This document shows positions 12,262 through 20,606 of a DNA stretch of 64,000 bases, one piece after another. A model generated the notes under the pieces. It did no database searches, was not told the DNA's origin, and worked only from the letters and a program-made list of their open reading frames with translations. Origin of the DNA: Longimicrobium sp. (GTDB taxonomy: Bacteria; Gemmatimonadota; Gemmatimonadetes; Longimicrobiales; Longimicrobiaceae). The stretch is from assembly GCF_036388275.1 (NCBI RefSeq), contig NZ_DASVSF010000022.1, positions 1-64,000 of the forward strand, in the 5' to 3' direction. The position numbers were made by a program, and so were the translations under genes. Positions within the stretch are counted from its first letter, which is position 1. Each line of letters opens with the position of its first letter.

Positions 12262-12560
12262 CCCTCGCCCGGCTGGGGCGACTGAAGTCGCGGCAACGAC
12301 GGCCCGAAGTCCGCCTTCGCGGACTGCAAGCGTAGTCGGGTGCGCCGGGCCGGCGGAATCGCGAGCGAATTCTCCCCTCTCCCGCTTGCGGGAGAGGGGC
12401 CGGGGGTGAGGGCAGCCGGGGGACTGCGCCGGGCTCGATCGAAACGCACTGTGGCTCGTGCGGGTCGCCTGCCGGATGCGCCGGATCCCACGCGACGCAC
12501 GGCACTGGCTCCCTTCCCCCGCGCAGTTTGCGGGGGAAGGGTTGGGGATGGGGGGCGCCG
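12262..12560. repeat. Intergenic repeats (family A and two family D)
   Basis: No credible gene lies between 12262 and 12694. 12275-12332 is a variant family A element (GGGGCGACTGAAGTCGCGG, then AAGTCCGCCTTCGCGGACT). 12374-12414 and 12519-12553 are family D inverted repeats built on CTCTCCCGCTTGCGGGAGAG and CCCCCGCGCAGTTTGCGGGGG. They separate the secreted-protein gene from the S41 peptidase and are probably non-coding. Confidence 0.7.
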
Positions 12561-12694
12561 CCGTCGCGCCGCCCCTATGAACCCCGGCTGATGTTCTTCC
12601 AGGGACGAGCCGTGAACCACCAGCAACTCCGGATCAACCACCCACGTCCGGTGTACCTGCGGGACGCCGTTTTCCGAATGCCTGATCGCCCTTG

Positions 12695-14314
12695 ATGAAG
12701 ACCCGGATGCCCCGCGCTTCCGCCGCCGACCAGCGGCGCCGCAGTTCCCTTCGCCGCTCGCTTGCCGCCGCGCTGCTGCTTCCCGCACTGGCGGGCGGCT
12801 TTGCGCTGCAGGCCCTGGGCGGCCGGCCCGGCGAGCAGGTGTTCCACGAGGTGATCTCGGCCCTGTCGGCACGCGGGATCGACTCCATCTCCGACGCGCA
12901 GCTGTACGAGAAGGCCGCGCGCGGGCTGCTGGTGCAGATCGGCGATCCGTACGCGGAGCTCTTTTCGCCCGAGCAGCTGGCGCAGTTCTCCCGCGAAACG
13001 CTGCGGAACTCGTACGGTGGCGTGGGCATGCAGATCACCACCGTGCGCGACACGGCGCTGGTCACCCGCGTGTTCGAGGGCTCGCCCGCGGCGCGCGGCG
13101 GCGTGCGGCCCGGCGACCGGGTGATCGGCGCGGCGGGCGAGAACGTCACCGGACAGCCGGTGGACCAGGTCACCCGGCGGCTGCTGGGCGAGCCGGGCAC
13201 CACCGTGGCCGTGGACTACCATCGCCCGGGTGTGGGCACCATCCACCACGAGTTCACCCGCGAGCGCATCCGCTATCCCTCCGTCGCCTATGCGGTGATG
13301 CTGGAGCCGGGGATCGGGTACGTGCCGCTGGAGGGCTTCAATGACAGCTCGGGCGAAGAGGTGCTGCGCGCGCTGGTGAGCCTGCGGAAGTCCGGCGCCC
13401 ACGCGTTCGTGCTGGACCTGCGCGGCAACGGTGGCGGCAGCCTGGAGCAGGCCATCCGCATCAGCGACCTGTTCCTGCAGCCGGGGCAGTCCATCCTGCG
13501 CGCCGAGTTCCGCAACGCGCCCACGGAGAACGTCCTCGCGCGCACGGAGCCCGTCGTTCCGGATGCGCCGCTGGTGGTGCTGACGGACGAGAACGCCGCG
13601 TCGGCGTCGGAGATCGTGGCCGGCGCGCTGCAGGACCACGACCGCGCGGTGATCATCGGCGAGACCACCTTCGGCAAGGGGCTGGTGCAGGACATCTTCC
13701 GGCTGGAGGGCGGCTGGGCGCTCAAGCTCACCACCGGCCGCTGGTACACGCCCAGCGGGCGCACCATCCAGCGCCCGCGCCGCATGACGCCGGAAGGGCG
13801 GCTGGTGGAGATCCCCACCGACTCCGTGGCCGACCGGCCGGTCTTCCGCTCCGACGCGGGGCGCGTGGTGTACGGCGGCGGCGGTATCACCCCCGACCTG
13901 CACGTGGATGCCGACACCCTGTCCGGTGCCGAGCGCGCGCTCGCCGTGGTGCTGGGCGCCCGTGCGAGCGAGTTCAACGCGGCCGTGCAGGAGATGGCCG
14001 TAGACCGCGCCCCGGGGCTGGGTGAAGGTTTCCGCGCCACCCCCGAGTGGCGGGCAGACCTGTACCGCCGGCTGGAAAAGCGCGGGGTGAAGGTTCCCCT
14101 GCCGGCGTGGAACGCGGGCGCCGCGCTGATCGACCGCGTCATCGAGGACCGCGTCTCCGGCTACGCCTTCGGCGACGCGGCGGCGTTCCGGCGCGGCGTG
14201 GCCCGCGACGCGCAGCTGCAGGCGGCGCTGCGCGTTCTGCGCGGCGCGGCCACCCAGACCGAGGCGCTTTCCCGCGTGCCCACCGGCGCGCCCGCCCAGC
14301 CCACGGGCACCTGA
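12695..14314 (+). CDS. S41 family C-terminal processing peptidase
   Basis: A 539-residue CtpA-type serine peptidase acting in the periplasm or on the inner membrane. Residues ~20-42 are a hydrophobic signal/anchor. A PDZ domain at ~100-180 carries YGGVGMQITT and GGVRPGDRVIGAAGENVTG. The S41 core at ~200-380 has FVLDLRGNGGGSL, the catalytic serine in ENAASASEIVAGAL and the catalytic lysine in TFGKGLVQDIFRL. A ~140-residue C-terminal helical extension follows. Start: ATG at 12695, inside TTGATGAAG; TTG at 12692 is the only close alternative. A 34-codon frame (12591-12695) ends on the same TGATG. The downstream M28 peptidase follows after 74 bases. Confidence 0.93.
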   Translation: MKTRMPRASAADQRRRSSLRRSLAAALLLPALAGGFALQALGGRPGEQVFHEVISALSARGIDSISDAQLYEKAARGLLVQIGDPYAELFSPEQLAQFSRETLRNSYGGVGMQITTVRDTALVTRVFEGSPAARGGVRPGDRVIGAAGENVTGQPVDQVTRRLLGEPGTTVAVDYHRPGVGTIHHEFTRERIRYPSVAYAVMLEPGIGYVPLEGFNDSSGEEVLRALVSLRKSGAHAFVLDLRGNGGGSLEQAIRISDLFLQPGQSILRAEFRNAPTENVLARTEPVVPDAPLVVLTDENAASASEIVAGALQDHDRAVIIGETTFGKGLVQDIFRLEGGWALKLTTGRWYTPSGRTIQRPRRMTPEGRLVEIPTDSVADRPVFRSDAGRVVYGGGGITPDLHVDADTLSGAERALAVVLGARASEFNAAVQEMAVDRAPGLGEGFRATPEWRADLYRRLEKRGVKVPLPAWNAGAALIDRVIEDRVSGYAFGDAAAFRRGVARDAQLQAALRVLRGAATQTEALSRVPTGAPAQPTGT

Positions 14315-14388
14315 ACCCGTTCATCGACCGATCCCGGGGCGCCCGTCGGCGTCCCGGCCATCCCATCTCCCATCCAGGAGCCGTTTTC

Positions 14389-16107
14389 GTGATCCGAAAC
14401 GCCCGTCTTGCCGCGCTCGCCTGCGCGGCCGCCGCCCTCGCCGCGCATCCGGCGCACGCGCAGGAACCCCTGACGCACGCGCCGCGGCCCACCGCCGGCG
14501 CCATCTCCGCCCAGGACCTGCGCACGCGCCTGTACGTCTTCGCCGACGACTCCATGATGGGGCGCGAGGCGGGAACGCGCGGCAACGCGATGGGAACCGC
14601 CTACATCGCATCCGAGCTGCGCCGCCTGGGCCTGCAGCCCGCGGGGGAGAACGGCGGCTACTTCCAGGACGTGCCGATGGTGCAGCGCGGCCTTGCCCCC
14701 GGCGCCACGCTGACAGTGGACGGGCAGAGCTACGCGGTGGGCACCGACTTTCTCGCCGTTCCCCGCTACGGACAGATCCTGCAGTTCGCCCCGGCGTTCA
14801 GCGCCAGCGGCGTGCAGGCCGTGTACGGCGGCCGCGTGGGAGACCCGAGCACGATGATCTCGCCCGAGCAGGCGCGCGGAAAGCTGGTGGTGTTCGCCGC
14901 GCCCATGGGGCAGAACGGCCAGCCGACGTTCGCGTTCTGGGCCGCCGGCCGCACGTACGCGCAGTACGCCGACGCCGCGGGCGTGGCGTTCGCCACGCTG
15001 GACCTCACCGGGCAGGGGCTGCGCGGGTTCCTCTCCAACGAGCGCACCGAGCTGAAGGGCGCGGAGCAGGCCCCGGCGCGCCTTCCCGCGGGGCTGATCA
15101 TCAGCAACGCGGCGGCGGAGCGCATCCTGGGCGCTCCGTTGGCCAGCCTGCAGGTGGGCGCCGCGGGGAAGACGGTCACCGGGGCGTTCACCTTCTTCGA
15201 GCGCCCGACGCCGCACCCCGTGCGCAACGTGATCGCCGTGCTGCCGGGGAGCGACCCGGCCATGCGCGGGCAGTACGTGGCCATCGGCGCGCACCCGGAC
15301 CACGTGGGCACCGAGCACGACGCGGTGGAGCACGACTCCGTGAAGGTGCTTCACCGCCTGTTCCGCCCCGAGGGCGCGGACCAGCCGGGGATCGACGCCG
15401 ACACGCTTTCGGCGCCGCAAAAGGCGCGGTTCCGCGCCGCGCTCGACAGCGTGCGCGCCCGGCGTCCGGCGCGGGTGGACAGCATCTACAACGGCGCGGA
15501 TGACGACGGCTCCGGCAGCATGGGCGTGCTGGAGATCGCCGAGCACTTCGTGTCGCTGCGCCACAAGCCGCGCCGCTCCATCCTGTTCGTCTGGCACAAC
15601 GCCGAGGAGCTGGGGCTGCTGGGCTCGGAACACTTCGCCGCGCACCCCACGGTACCGCTCGACAGCATCGTGGCGCAGCTGAACATCGACATGATCGGCC
15701 GCGGCGCCGCGGGCGACACCGAGGGCGGCGGCCCCGGCTACCTGCAGCTCGTGGGCTCGCGCCGGCTTTCGACGCAGTTGGGCGACCTGGTGGAGTCGGT
15801 GAACACGTCGGGCCGGCACGGCTTTGCGTTCGACTACTCGATGGACGCCAACGGCCACCCGCAGAACATCTACTGCCGGTCGGACCATGCCAACTACGCC
15901 AAGCACGGCATCCCGGTGACGTTCTTCACCACGGGCGGCCACTCGGACTACCACCAGCTGACGGACGAGCCGCAGTACATCGCGTACGACAAGCTGGCCG
16001 CCATCAGCAGCTTCATCGGCGCGGTGGGGCTGGAAATCGCCAACCGCAACGCGCGGCTGGTGGTCGACAAGCCCATCCCGGACCCGAACGCCCCCTGCCG
16101 GCAGTAG
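14389..16107 (+). CDS. Secreted M28 family metallopeptidase with PA domain
   Basis: A 572-residue zinc aminopeptidase-like protein. The frame is open far upstream, but the GTG at 14389 after AGGAG (14376-14380) begins a clear signal peptide (VIRNARLAALACAAAALAAH, cut near AHAQ). A protease-associated domain spans ~120-260. The M28 catalytic set is present in order: GAHPDHVG, NGADDDGSGSMG, HNAEELGLLGS (the glutamate pair), LNIDMIGR and SDYHQLTDE. It probably degrades peptides in the periplasm or outside. A second M28 gene lies 1.2 kb on, but the two are diverged in sequence and not a recent duplication. Confidence 0.93.
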   Translation: MIRNARLAALACAAAALAAHPAHAQEPLTHAPRPTAGAISAQDLRTRLYVFADDSMMGREAGTRGNAMGTAYIASELRRLGLQPAGENGGYFQDVPMVQRGLAPGATLTVDGQSYAVGTDFLAVPRYGQILQFAPAFSASGVQAVYGGRVGDPSTMISPEQARGKLVVFAAPMGQNGQPTFAFWAAGRTYAQYADAAGVAFATLDLTGQGLRGFLSNERTELKGAEQAPARLPAGLIISNAAAERILGAPLASLQVGAAGKTVTGAFTFFERPTPHPVRNVIAVLPGSDPAMRGQYVAIGAHPDHVGTEHDAVEHDSVKVLHRLFRPEGADQPGIDADTLSAPQKARFRAALDSVRARRPARVDSIYNGADDDGSGSMGVLEIAEHFVSLRHKPRRSILFVWHNAEELGLLGSEHFAAHPTVPLDSIVAQLNIDMIGRGAAGDTEGGGPGYLQLVGSRRLSTQLGDLVESVNTSGRHGFAFDYSMDANGHPQNIYCRSDHANYAKHGIPVTFFTTGGHSDYHQLTDEPQYIAYDKLAAISSFIGAVGLEIANRNARLVVDKPIPDPNAPCRQ

Positions 16108-16230
16108 CCCGGCTGCGGTGAGGTTTAGAGCCGCGGAGGTGCTGACAGGCACCTTCGCGGCTCTCGTCGTCGGGGGAAGTGCGTGAGTGCGGAAGTGAAA
16201 ACCGCTGTAGAACCACGACGTAGCCAGCGG

Positions 16231-16515
16231 ATGTCATCCCGATGGAGCGGCCAAGCCGACCCTGCCCGTGCACCGATGATGGCAGCGACTGAGGGATCCG
16301 CCACACACTTGTCGTAGCGCCTCTGACCCCGCCTCGGCGCGGCATCCGGTTGTGGAGGCGTGCACACGCGACCATCTTCGCACACACGCAGGAGCACAGG
16401 CAATCGTCCACCGTCGGTTTGCGGTGCGTCTGCAGGCTATGTGGCGGATCCCTCAGTCGCTGCGGAGTTTGTCGTGGAGGAGAGGTCTCGGGAGGTCGCT
16501 CCATCGGGATGACAA
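16231..16515. repeat. Inverted pair of family B repeats (about 285 bp)
   Basis: Two ~78-bp copies in opposite orientation. 16231-16308 reads inward from TGTCATCCCGATGGAGCGGC to GCGACTGAGGGATCCGCCAC; 16440-16515 is the reverse arrangement. About 130 bp lie between. Short GGAAGTGCGTGAGTGCG-like sequences flank both sides (16176-16192 and, inverted, 16556-16572), extending the symmetry. The whole could fold into a long cruciform and has the shape of a small non-autonomous element, but no target duplication is evident. It fills the 480-bp gap between the M28 gene and the zinc-ribbon gene. Confidence 0.75.
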
Positions 16516-16589
16516 CGCGCCTCTCCGCCGCTCTCGTTGCTGGTCCGCACTCACGACTCACGCACTCACGCACTTCCCACACAGCAGCC

Positions 16590-17084
16590 ATGGCGCTCAT
16601 CACCTGCGGCGATTGCCATCAGCAGATCTCGGACGCCGCTCCGGCCTGCATCCACTGCGGCCGCCCGAACCGCCCGCTGAGCACCGGTGTGGCTCCACGG
16701 CCGATGGCCGCAGCTGGCGATTCCGGTCGTGCGGGGGCGCATCGCCAGAAGCAGCCGACAAAGCGGTCTGCATGGCTCCGCAACGGCGCCATCGCAGTCG
16801 TGATCCTCATCGTGTTGCTCTGGATCGCCTTTGGGGAGTTGTCCGAAGGGGTGGAGAGCCTCCTGCGGGGACTCGCCACCTTGGCCGTGGGTCTCGCCGT
16901 CATCCTCAGCGACGACGGCAAGCCGGCCGCCCCCGCCAACAGGCGCTCTCGCAAAGCATGGGGCGATCATTTCGCGGCTCAGCATCGACAGGAGGAATTT
17001 CATGGAAGTCTTGTCGTCGGTGGAGTTCTCATCGCGCTCGGGATCCTGAACCTCGTCCTTGCGGGACTGGACGCCGCAGGCTGA
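16590..17084 (+). CDS. Zinc-ribbon membrane protein
   Basis: A 164-residue protein. The N-terminus is a short zinc ribbon, CGDCHQQISDAAPACIHCG, with two CxxC pairs. A polar linker leads to a transmembrane segment (GAIAVVILIVLLWIAF, ~70-85), a weaker hydrophobic stretch (~93-108) and a C-terminal one (LVVGGVLIALGILNLVLAGL, ~140-160). Such proteins resemble YtxH/zinc-ribbon membrane hypotheticals; the partner is unknown. The longer open frame upstream passes through the family B repeat and is discounted. The ATG at 16590 is the first that gives the intact zinc ribbon. Confidence 0.75.
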   Translation: MALITCGDCHQQISDAAPACIHCGRPNRPLSTGVAPRPMAAAGDSGRAGAHRQKQPTKRSAWLRNGAIAVVILIVLLWIAFGELSEGVESLLRGLATLAVGLAVILSDDGKPAAPANRRSRKAWGDHFAAQHRQEEFHGSLVVGGVLIALGILNLVLAGLDAAG

Positions 17085-17168
17085 ACGGCGCGCGACGGTC
17101 GCGATGGCATCCGATGAGGAATCCGCCACACAGCCCGGGCGCGCCACACGCGTCCTCCTCACACGAGA

Positions 17169-17225
17169 GCAAGCCAGTCCGCGAAGGCGGACTTCGTGTG
17201 GTTGTTGCAGCGAATTCATTCGCCC
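17169..17225 (-). repeat. Family A repeat, reverse orientation
   Basis: Reads in reverse as GCGAATGAATTCGCTGCAAC followed by a hairpin around AGTCCGCCTTCGCGGACT. The second palindrome is almost perfect. Just before it (17114-17135) is a fragment of the family B end (GGAATCCGCCACACAG). It sits between the zinc-ribbon gene and the second M28 peptidase. Confidence 0.75.
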
Positions 17226-17329
17226 GAGGCAGCTCGTCCGATTGTTGCCGCGCGGGGGGACGATTACGTTACGGCGGATGCGGACGATCCGTCCGGCGCC
17301 TGGAATCCATCGAACCTCCGATCCATCCG

Positions 17330-18949
17330 ATGCAACGACGCACCCTGTTCTCCGCCGCGGCGCTGGGGCTGCTGGCCGCCACCGCCGCCAGCGCGCAGGC
17401 ACCGCGGATCACTCCCGCCGAAATCGACGGGCACCTGCGCTTCCTGTCGTCGGACCTGCTGGAGGGCCGCGCCCCCGCCACCCGCGGCGGCCGCCTGACC
17501 GCCGAGTACATCGCCAGCCAGCTGCGCGAAAGCGGCGTGCAGCCGGGGGTGAATGGCAGCTACTTTCAGCGCGTGCCCATCGACATCGTGGGCGCCGTGC
17601 CCAGCAGCATCCGCGTGTCGGCCGGCGGCAAGGCGAGCGGCACCCTGCGCTACCCCGAGGACGTGGTCGTCTGGGGCGGCTCGGCTTCCGAGAACAGCGC
17701 CGCCAACGCCGAGATCGTGTTCGTGGGATACGGCTCCACCGCGCCGGAGTACCGCTGGAACGACTTTCAGGGCGTGGACGTGCGCGGCAAGATCCTGATG
17801 GTGCTGGTGAACGATCCGCCCGCCAGCGCGGGTGAGCCCGAGCTGTTCGGCGGGCGCGCGATGACCTACTACGGCCGCTGGACGTACAAGTTCGAGGAAG
17901 CCGAGCGGCAAGGCGCCGCGGGGATGCTGATCGTGCACACCACGGAAGCCGCGGGCTACCCCTGGCACACCGTGGTGGGCTCGTGGGCCAAGGAGCAGCG
18001 CATGCTGCCGCGCGACCCCAACCTGCCGGCGCCGCTGGCCTTCCGCGGATGGGTCACCGACAGCGCCGCCACCGGGCTGCTCCGGCAGGCCGGGCTGAAC
18101 CTGGCCGACCTGCGCCGCCGCGCCGAGTCGCGCAGCTTCCGCCCCGTGCGGACGGGCATCACCATGGACGTGGCGTTCCGCAACACTGTGCAGCACCTGG
18201 AATCGGAGAACGTCGTGGGGGTGGTGCGCGGCAGCGACGCCCAGCTGCGCGACCAGCACGTGGCGTTCAGCGCCCACTGGGACCACCTGGGCATCGGCCC
18301 GGCGGTGAACGGCGACTCCATCTACAACGGCTCGCTCGACAACGCGTCGGGCGTCGCCGACATCCTGGCCATCGCCCGCTATGCCGCGCAGAGCCCCGCG
18401 CCCAAGCGGTCGCTGCTGTTCGTCTTCGTCACGGCCGAAGAGTCGGGGCTGCTGGGCTCGGAGTTCTTCGCCCGCAACCCTACGGTGCCCCTCGCCAGCA
18501 TCGTCGCCAACCTGAACGTCGACGGCGGCAACCTGCTGGGCCGCTCCACCGACTTCCGCGTGCTGGGTGAGAACAAGAGCACACTGGGGCCGGGCTTCGC
18601 ACGCTTCGTGGCGGGGCAGGGATGGCGCACCGCGCCAGACGAGCACCCGGAGCGCGGCTACTTCTACCGCTCCGACCACTTCTCCTTCGCCAAGGCGGGC
18701 ATTCCCGCCATCTCCATCGCCGCGGGGACGGAGTACGAGGGCCGGCCGGCGGGGTGGGGAACGCAGCAGCAGGAGGCGTACACGGCGCGCTGCTATCACC
18801 AGCCCTGCGACGAGTACCGCGCCGACTTCGACCTCACGGGCGCGGTGCAGCTCTCCGAAGCGGTGCTGAGCTACGCCATGCAGATCGCCAACGGCAGCGA
18901 GATGCCGGCGTGGAGCCCGGGCGCGGAGTTCCGGCGTCCTTCCCGGTAG
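17330..18949 (+). CDS. Secreted M28 family metallopeptidase with PA domain
   Basis: A 539-residue zinc peptidase. ATG at 17330 begins a signal peptide (RRTLFSAAALGLLAATAASA, cut at AQA). A PA domain covers ~120-245 (FVGYGSTAPEYRWNDFQGVD). Catalytic motifs in order: FSAHWDHLGIG, NGSLDNASGVADIL, TAEESGLLGSEFF (glutamate pair), NLNVDGG and a C-terminal CYHQPCDEY. This layout matches the common bacterial M28 exopeptidases found with PA domains. Compared with the other M28 gene at 14389, residues around the active site are of the more canonical form. The open frame reaching back to 16352 is chance. Confidence 0.93.
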   Translation: MQRRTLFSAAALGLLAATAASAQAPRITPAEIDGHLRFLSSDLLEGRAPATRGGRLTAEYIASQLRESGVQPGVNGSYFQRVPIDIVGAVPSSIRVSAGGKASGTLRYPEDVVVWGGSASENSAANAEIVFVGYGSTAPEYRWNDFQGVDVRGKILMVLVNDPPASAGEPELFGGRAMTYYGRWTYKFEEAERQGAAGMLIVHTTEAAGYPWHTVVGSWAKEQRMLPRDPNLPAPLAFRGWVTDSAATGLLRQAGLNLADLRRRAESRSFRPVRTGITMDVAFRNTVQHLESENVVGVVRGSDAQLRDQHVAFSAHWDHLGIGPAVNGDSIYNGSLDNASGVADILAIARYAAQSPAPKRSLLFVFVTAEESGLLGSEFFARNPTVPLASIVANLNVDGGNLLGRSTDFRVLGENKSTLGPGFARFVAGQGWRTAPDEHPERGYFYRSDHFSFAKAGIPAISIAAGTEYEGRPAGWGTQQQEAYTARCYHQPCDEYRADFDLTGAVQLSEAVLSYAMQIANGSEMPAWSPGAEFRRPSR

Positions 18950-19039
18950 TCGAAAGTACGGAAGTTCGGGGTACGAGGGACGGCAGTGCTTCCGCGGGTG
19001 GAAGCGCTGCCGCGGTCCAATGAGCTACGGGAGATGTGG

Positions 19040-19600
19040 ATGAGAGGGATGCGATGGATTCTGCTCGTGGCGGGGCTTCTGCTGGCGCCGATGGAACTGG
19101 CGGCGCAGGAGACGCCTGAGGCGGTCGTGCAGCGCTATTTCGACACGTTCAAGAGCGGCGACTTCGCCGCGAACGCCGCGATGATGGACCCCGCCGCGCT
19201 GACCGAGCTGAAGACGGCAATGGTGGGCGTCGCCGACGCCACCGGGGTGTCCGCGGACGAAACGCAGGCCCACCTCCGCGAGACGTTCGGCGTGCAGAAC
19301 ACCGCGGAGCTTCGCGCGCTGGAGTCGGCGGTGCTGTACGAGCGGATGCTGCGGTCCGTGCTGGGGCAGGGCGAGATGCGCGAGGTCCTGTCGGCCGCGC
19401 GCGTGAACGCGCTGGGCCACGTGCTGGAGGGCGACACCGCCCACGTGGTCTACCGCATGAGCATGGAAGTGATGGGGAACAAGATCGACCAGGTGCAGGT
19501 GGCGCCCGTGCGGCGGGTGGACGGGCAGTGGCGGGTACTGCTTACTGGCAGCTTCGCGGCGATGATCAACGCCATGCCGGCCGCCGGAATCGAGCCCTGA
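19040..19600 (+). CDS. Secreted DUF4878-like/lumazine-fold protein, function unknown
   Basis: A 186-residue exported protein. The start at 19040 has GGGAG six bases upstream; ATGs at 19034 and 19049 are alternatives. Residues 1-22 are a signal peptide (MRWILLVAGLLLAPMELAAQ). The mature part, starting ETPEAVVQRYFDTFKSGDFAANAAMMDP, has the pattern of NTF2-like or DUF4878 lipid-binding-like domains that bear a small cone-shaped cavity, and ends VAPVRRVDGQWRVLLTG, a typical last strand. Catalytic residues are not identifiable. Its stop overlaps the next gene by one base (TGATG), so the two are coupled. Confidence 0.75.
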   Translation: MRGMRWILLVAGLLLAPMELAAQETPEAVVQRYFDTFKSGDFAANAAMMDPAALTELKTAMVGVADATGVSADETQAHLRETFGVQNTAELRALESAVLYERMLRSVLGQGEMREVLSAARVNALGHVLEGDTAHVVYRMSMEVMGNKIDQVQVAPVRRVDGQWRVLLTGSFAAMINAMPAAGIEP

Positions 19601-19866
19601 TGGTGGCGCAGCCGCTTCACGAGGCCGAACTGGCCGGGGGCACCACCGGCGAGCTGGCCGAGCTCGCCGTGCAGGCCGTGGAGACGGCCGCGCTCGACAT
19701 GGGCCTCAACCCGCTTCTGTTCGCGCGCGAGCTGGCGCAGGGCGAAATCGGGCTGCTGGTGTCGTACCTTCGCGCGGCCGCCGCGCACGTGGACGACCTG
19801 GACCTGCGCGACCGCATCGACCGGCTGCTTCACCGGCTGACGGAGTGGACGCAGGACGCGGAGTAG
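19600..19866 (+). CDS. Small acidic helical protein of unknown function
   Basis: An 88-residue protein beginning on the A of the previous TGA (TGATG), which decides the start. It is almost wholly helical in appearance and acidic: AELAGGTTGELAELAVQAVE, then LNPLLFARELAQGEIGLL and a C-terminal HVDDLDLRDRIDRLL. No signal peptide, membrane segment or motif is seen. Its coupling to a secreted NTF2-like protein is the only functional clue. It is followed at once by a strong terminator. Confidence 0.65.
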   Translation: MVAQPLHEAELAGGTTGELAELAVQAVETAALDMGLNPLLFARELAQGEIGLLVSYLRAAAAHVDDLDLRDRIDRLLHRLTEWTQDAE

Positions 19867-19923
19867 CACGGGGCCGAATCAATGTCACGGCGCCACATTG
19901 CACGTCGGTGTCGGAAAAAGAAG

Positions 19924-19953
19924 AGGCGGGACGAGCAGCCGCTCGTCCCGCCT
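19924..19953. terminator. Bidirectional intrinsic terminator
   Basis: A perfect 13-bp stem, AGGCGGGACGAGC with GCTCGTCCCGCCT and a four-base loop, followed by TCCTTTC. It lies between the convergent genes ending at 19866 and 19959. Confidence 0.85.
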
Positions 19954-19958
19954 TCCTT

Positions 19959-20372
19959 TCATTCCGCCGCCGCCCGCTCCGATTTCTTCTTTTCTAGCGC
20001 CCGTGCGTATTTCCGGAAGCCGTCCACCACGTCGTCCGCGTACGCGAACATGTTGCCGACGGCCACCTCGGCTTCCTTGGGCAGCGCCATCTCCAGCAGC
20101 TCGATGGCGCGGCGGATGGCCTTGGCGCGTGCGTGGCTGGCGCCCTGCTCGGCCCGGATCCGGCGCTGCCGCTTCCGCGGAACGGCGCCGCCCTCGAGGA
20201 CGGCGCGCCCGCTTTCCGTGACCATCACGCGGCCGTTGTGCTCTTCGATGCAGTCGCGCGACTTGAGCGCGCGCACGATGCGTCCGTCCAGGTCCGCCGT
20301 TGAAACGGGGCTGGCCTGTCGGTGCAGGTAGCGAAGAAGATCGACCTGTTTGTCGTTCAATGCTTGGGACAT
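19959..20372 (-). CDS. Winged-helix-like small DNA-binding protein
   Basis: A 137-residue protein. Residues ~1-60 (MSQALNDKQVDLLRYLHRQA, then VSTADLDGRIVRALKSRDCI and GRVMVTESGRAVLEG) follow the helix-turn-helix plus wing pattern of small winged-helix proteins. Residues ~65-137 are basic and helical, ending ARALEKKKSERAAAE. No effector domain is seen. The frame is open 26 codons further upstream, but the ATG at 20372 begins the domain. The DNA target is unknown. It lies downstream of, but is separated by a terminator from, the AsnC-like gene. Confidence 0.7.
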   Translation of the reverse strand: MSQALNDKQVDLLRYLHRQASPVSTADLDGRIVRALKSRDCIEEHNGRVMVTESGRAVLEGGAVPRKRQRRIRAEQGASHARAKAIRRAIELLEMALPKEAEVAVGNMFAYADDVVDGFRKYARALEKKKSERAAAE

Positions 20373-20523
20373 GGCAGAAGAATGTTGCGCCCAATGGAAA
20401 AACGCAAGCCCCGGGTGCAAAATCGCGCCTGTACGCTCGCTTTTCGCCATTCGATTTACTCCGTTGTGTAACAGGAATCCCCATCAACATGCACCAGCGC
20501 GCGCGTCCAAGAAATCCGATATA

Positions 20524-20563
20524 CGGAAAAACGCGGCCCGGGAAACGTCTCCCGGGCCGCGTT
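20524..20563 (-). terminator. Intrinsic terminator after the AsnC/AhbAB-like gene
   Basis: A perfect 14-bp stem (AACGCGGCCCGGGA with TCCCGGGCCGCGTT). On the minus strand it is followed by a run of Ts, so it ends transcription coming from the gene 20607-21761. Confidence 0.85.
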
Positions 20564-20606
20564 CACCCGCTGGTACCGCCGTACTCCGCACCTCGTACCA
20601 GGTGGT

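Noticed and set aside
12591..12695. 34-codon frame ending on the start of the S41 peptidase gene (TGATG)
   Set aside because: No ribosome-binding site and no recognisable sequence; the overlap is suggestive of a coupled leader peptide but not enough to call a gene.
16352..17329. N-terminal extension of the second M28 peptidase frame
   Set aside because: It runs through a family B repeat and the zinc-ribbon gene in another frame; the signal peptide begins at 17330.
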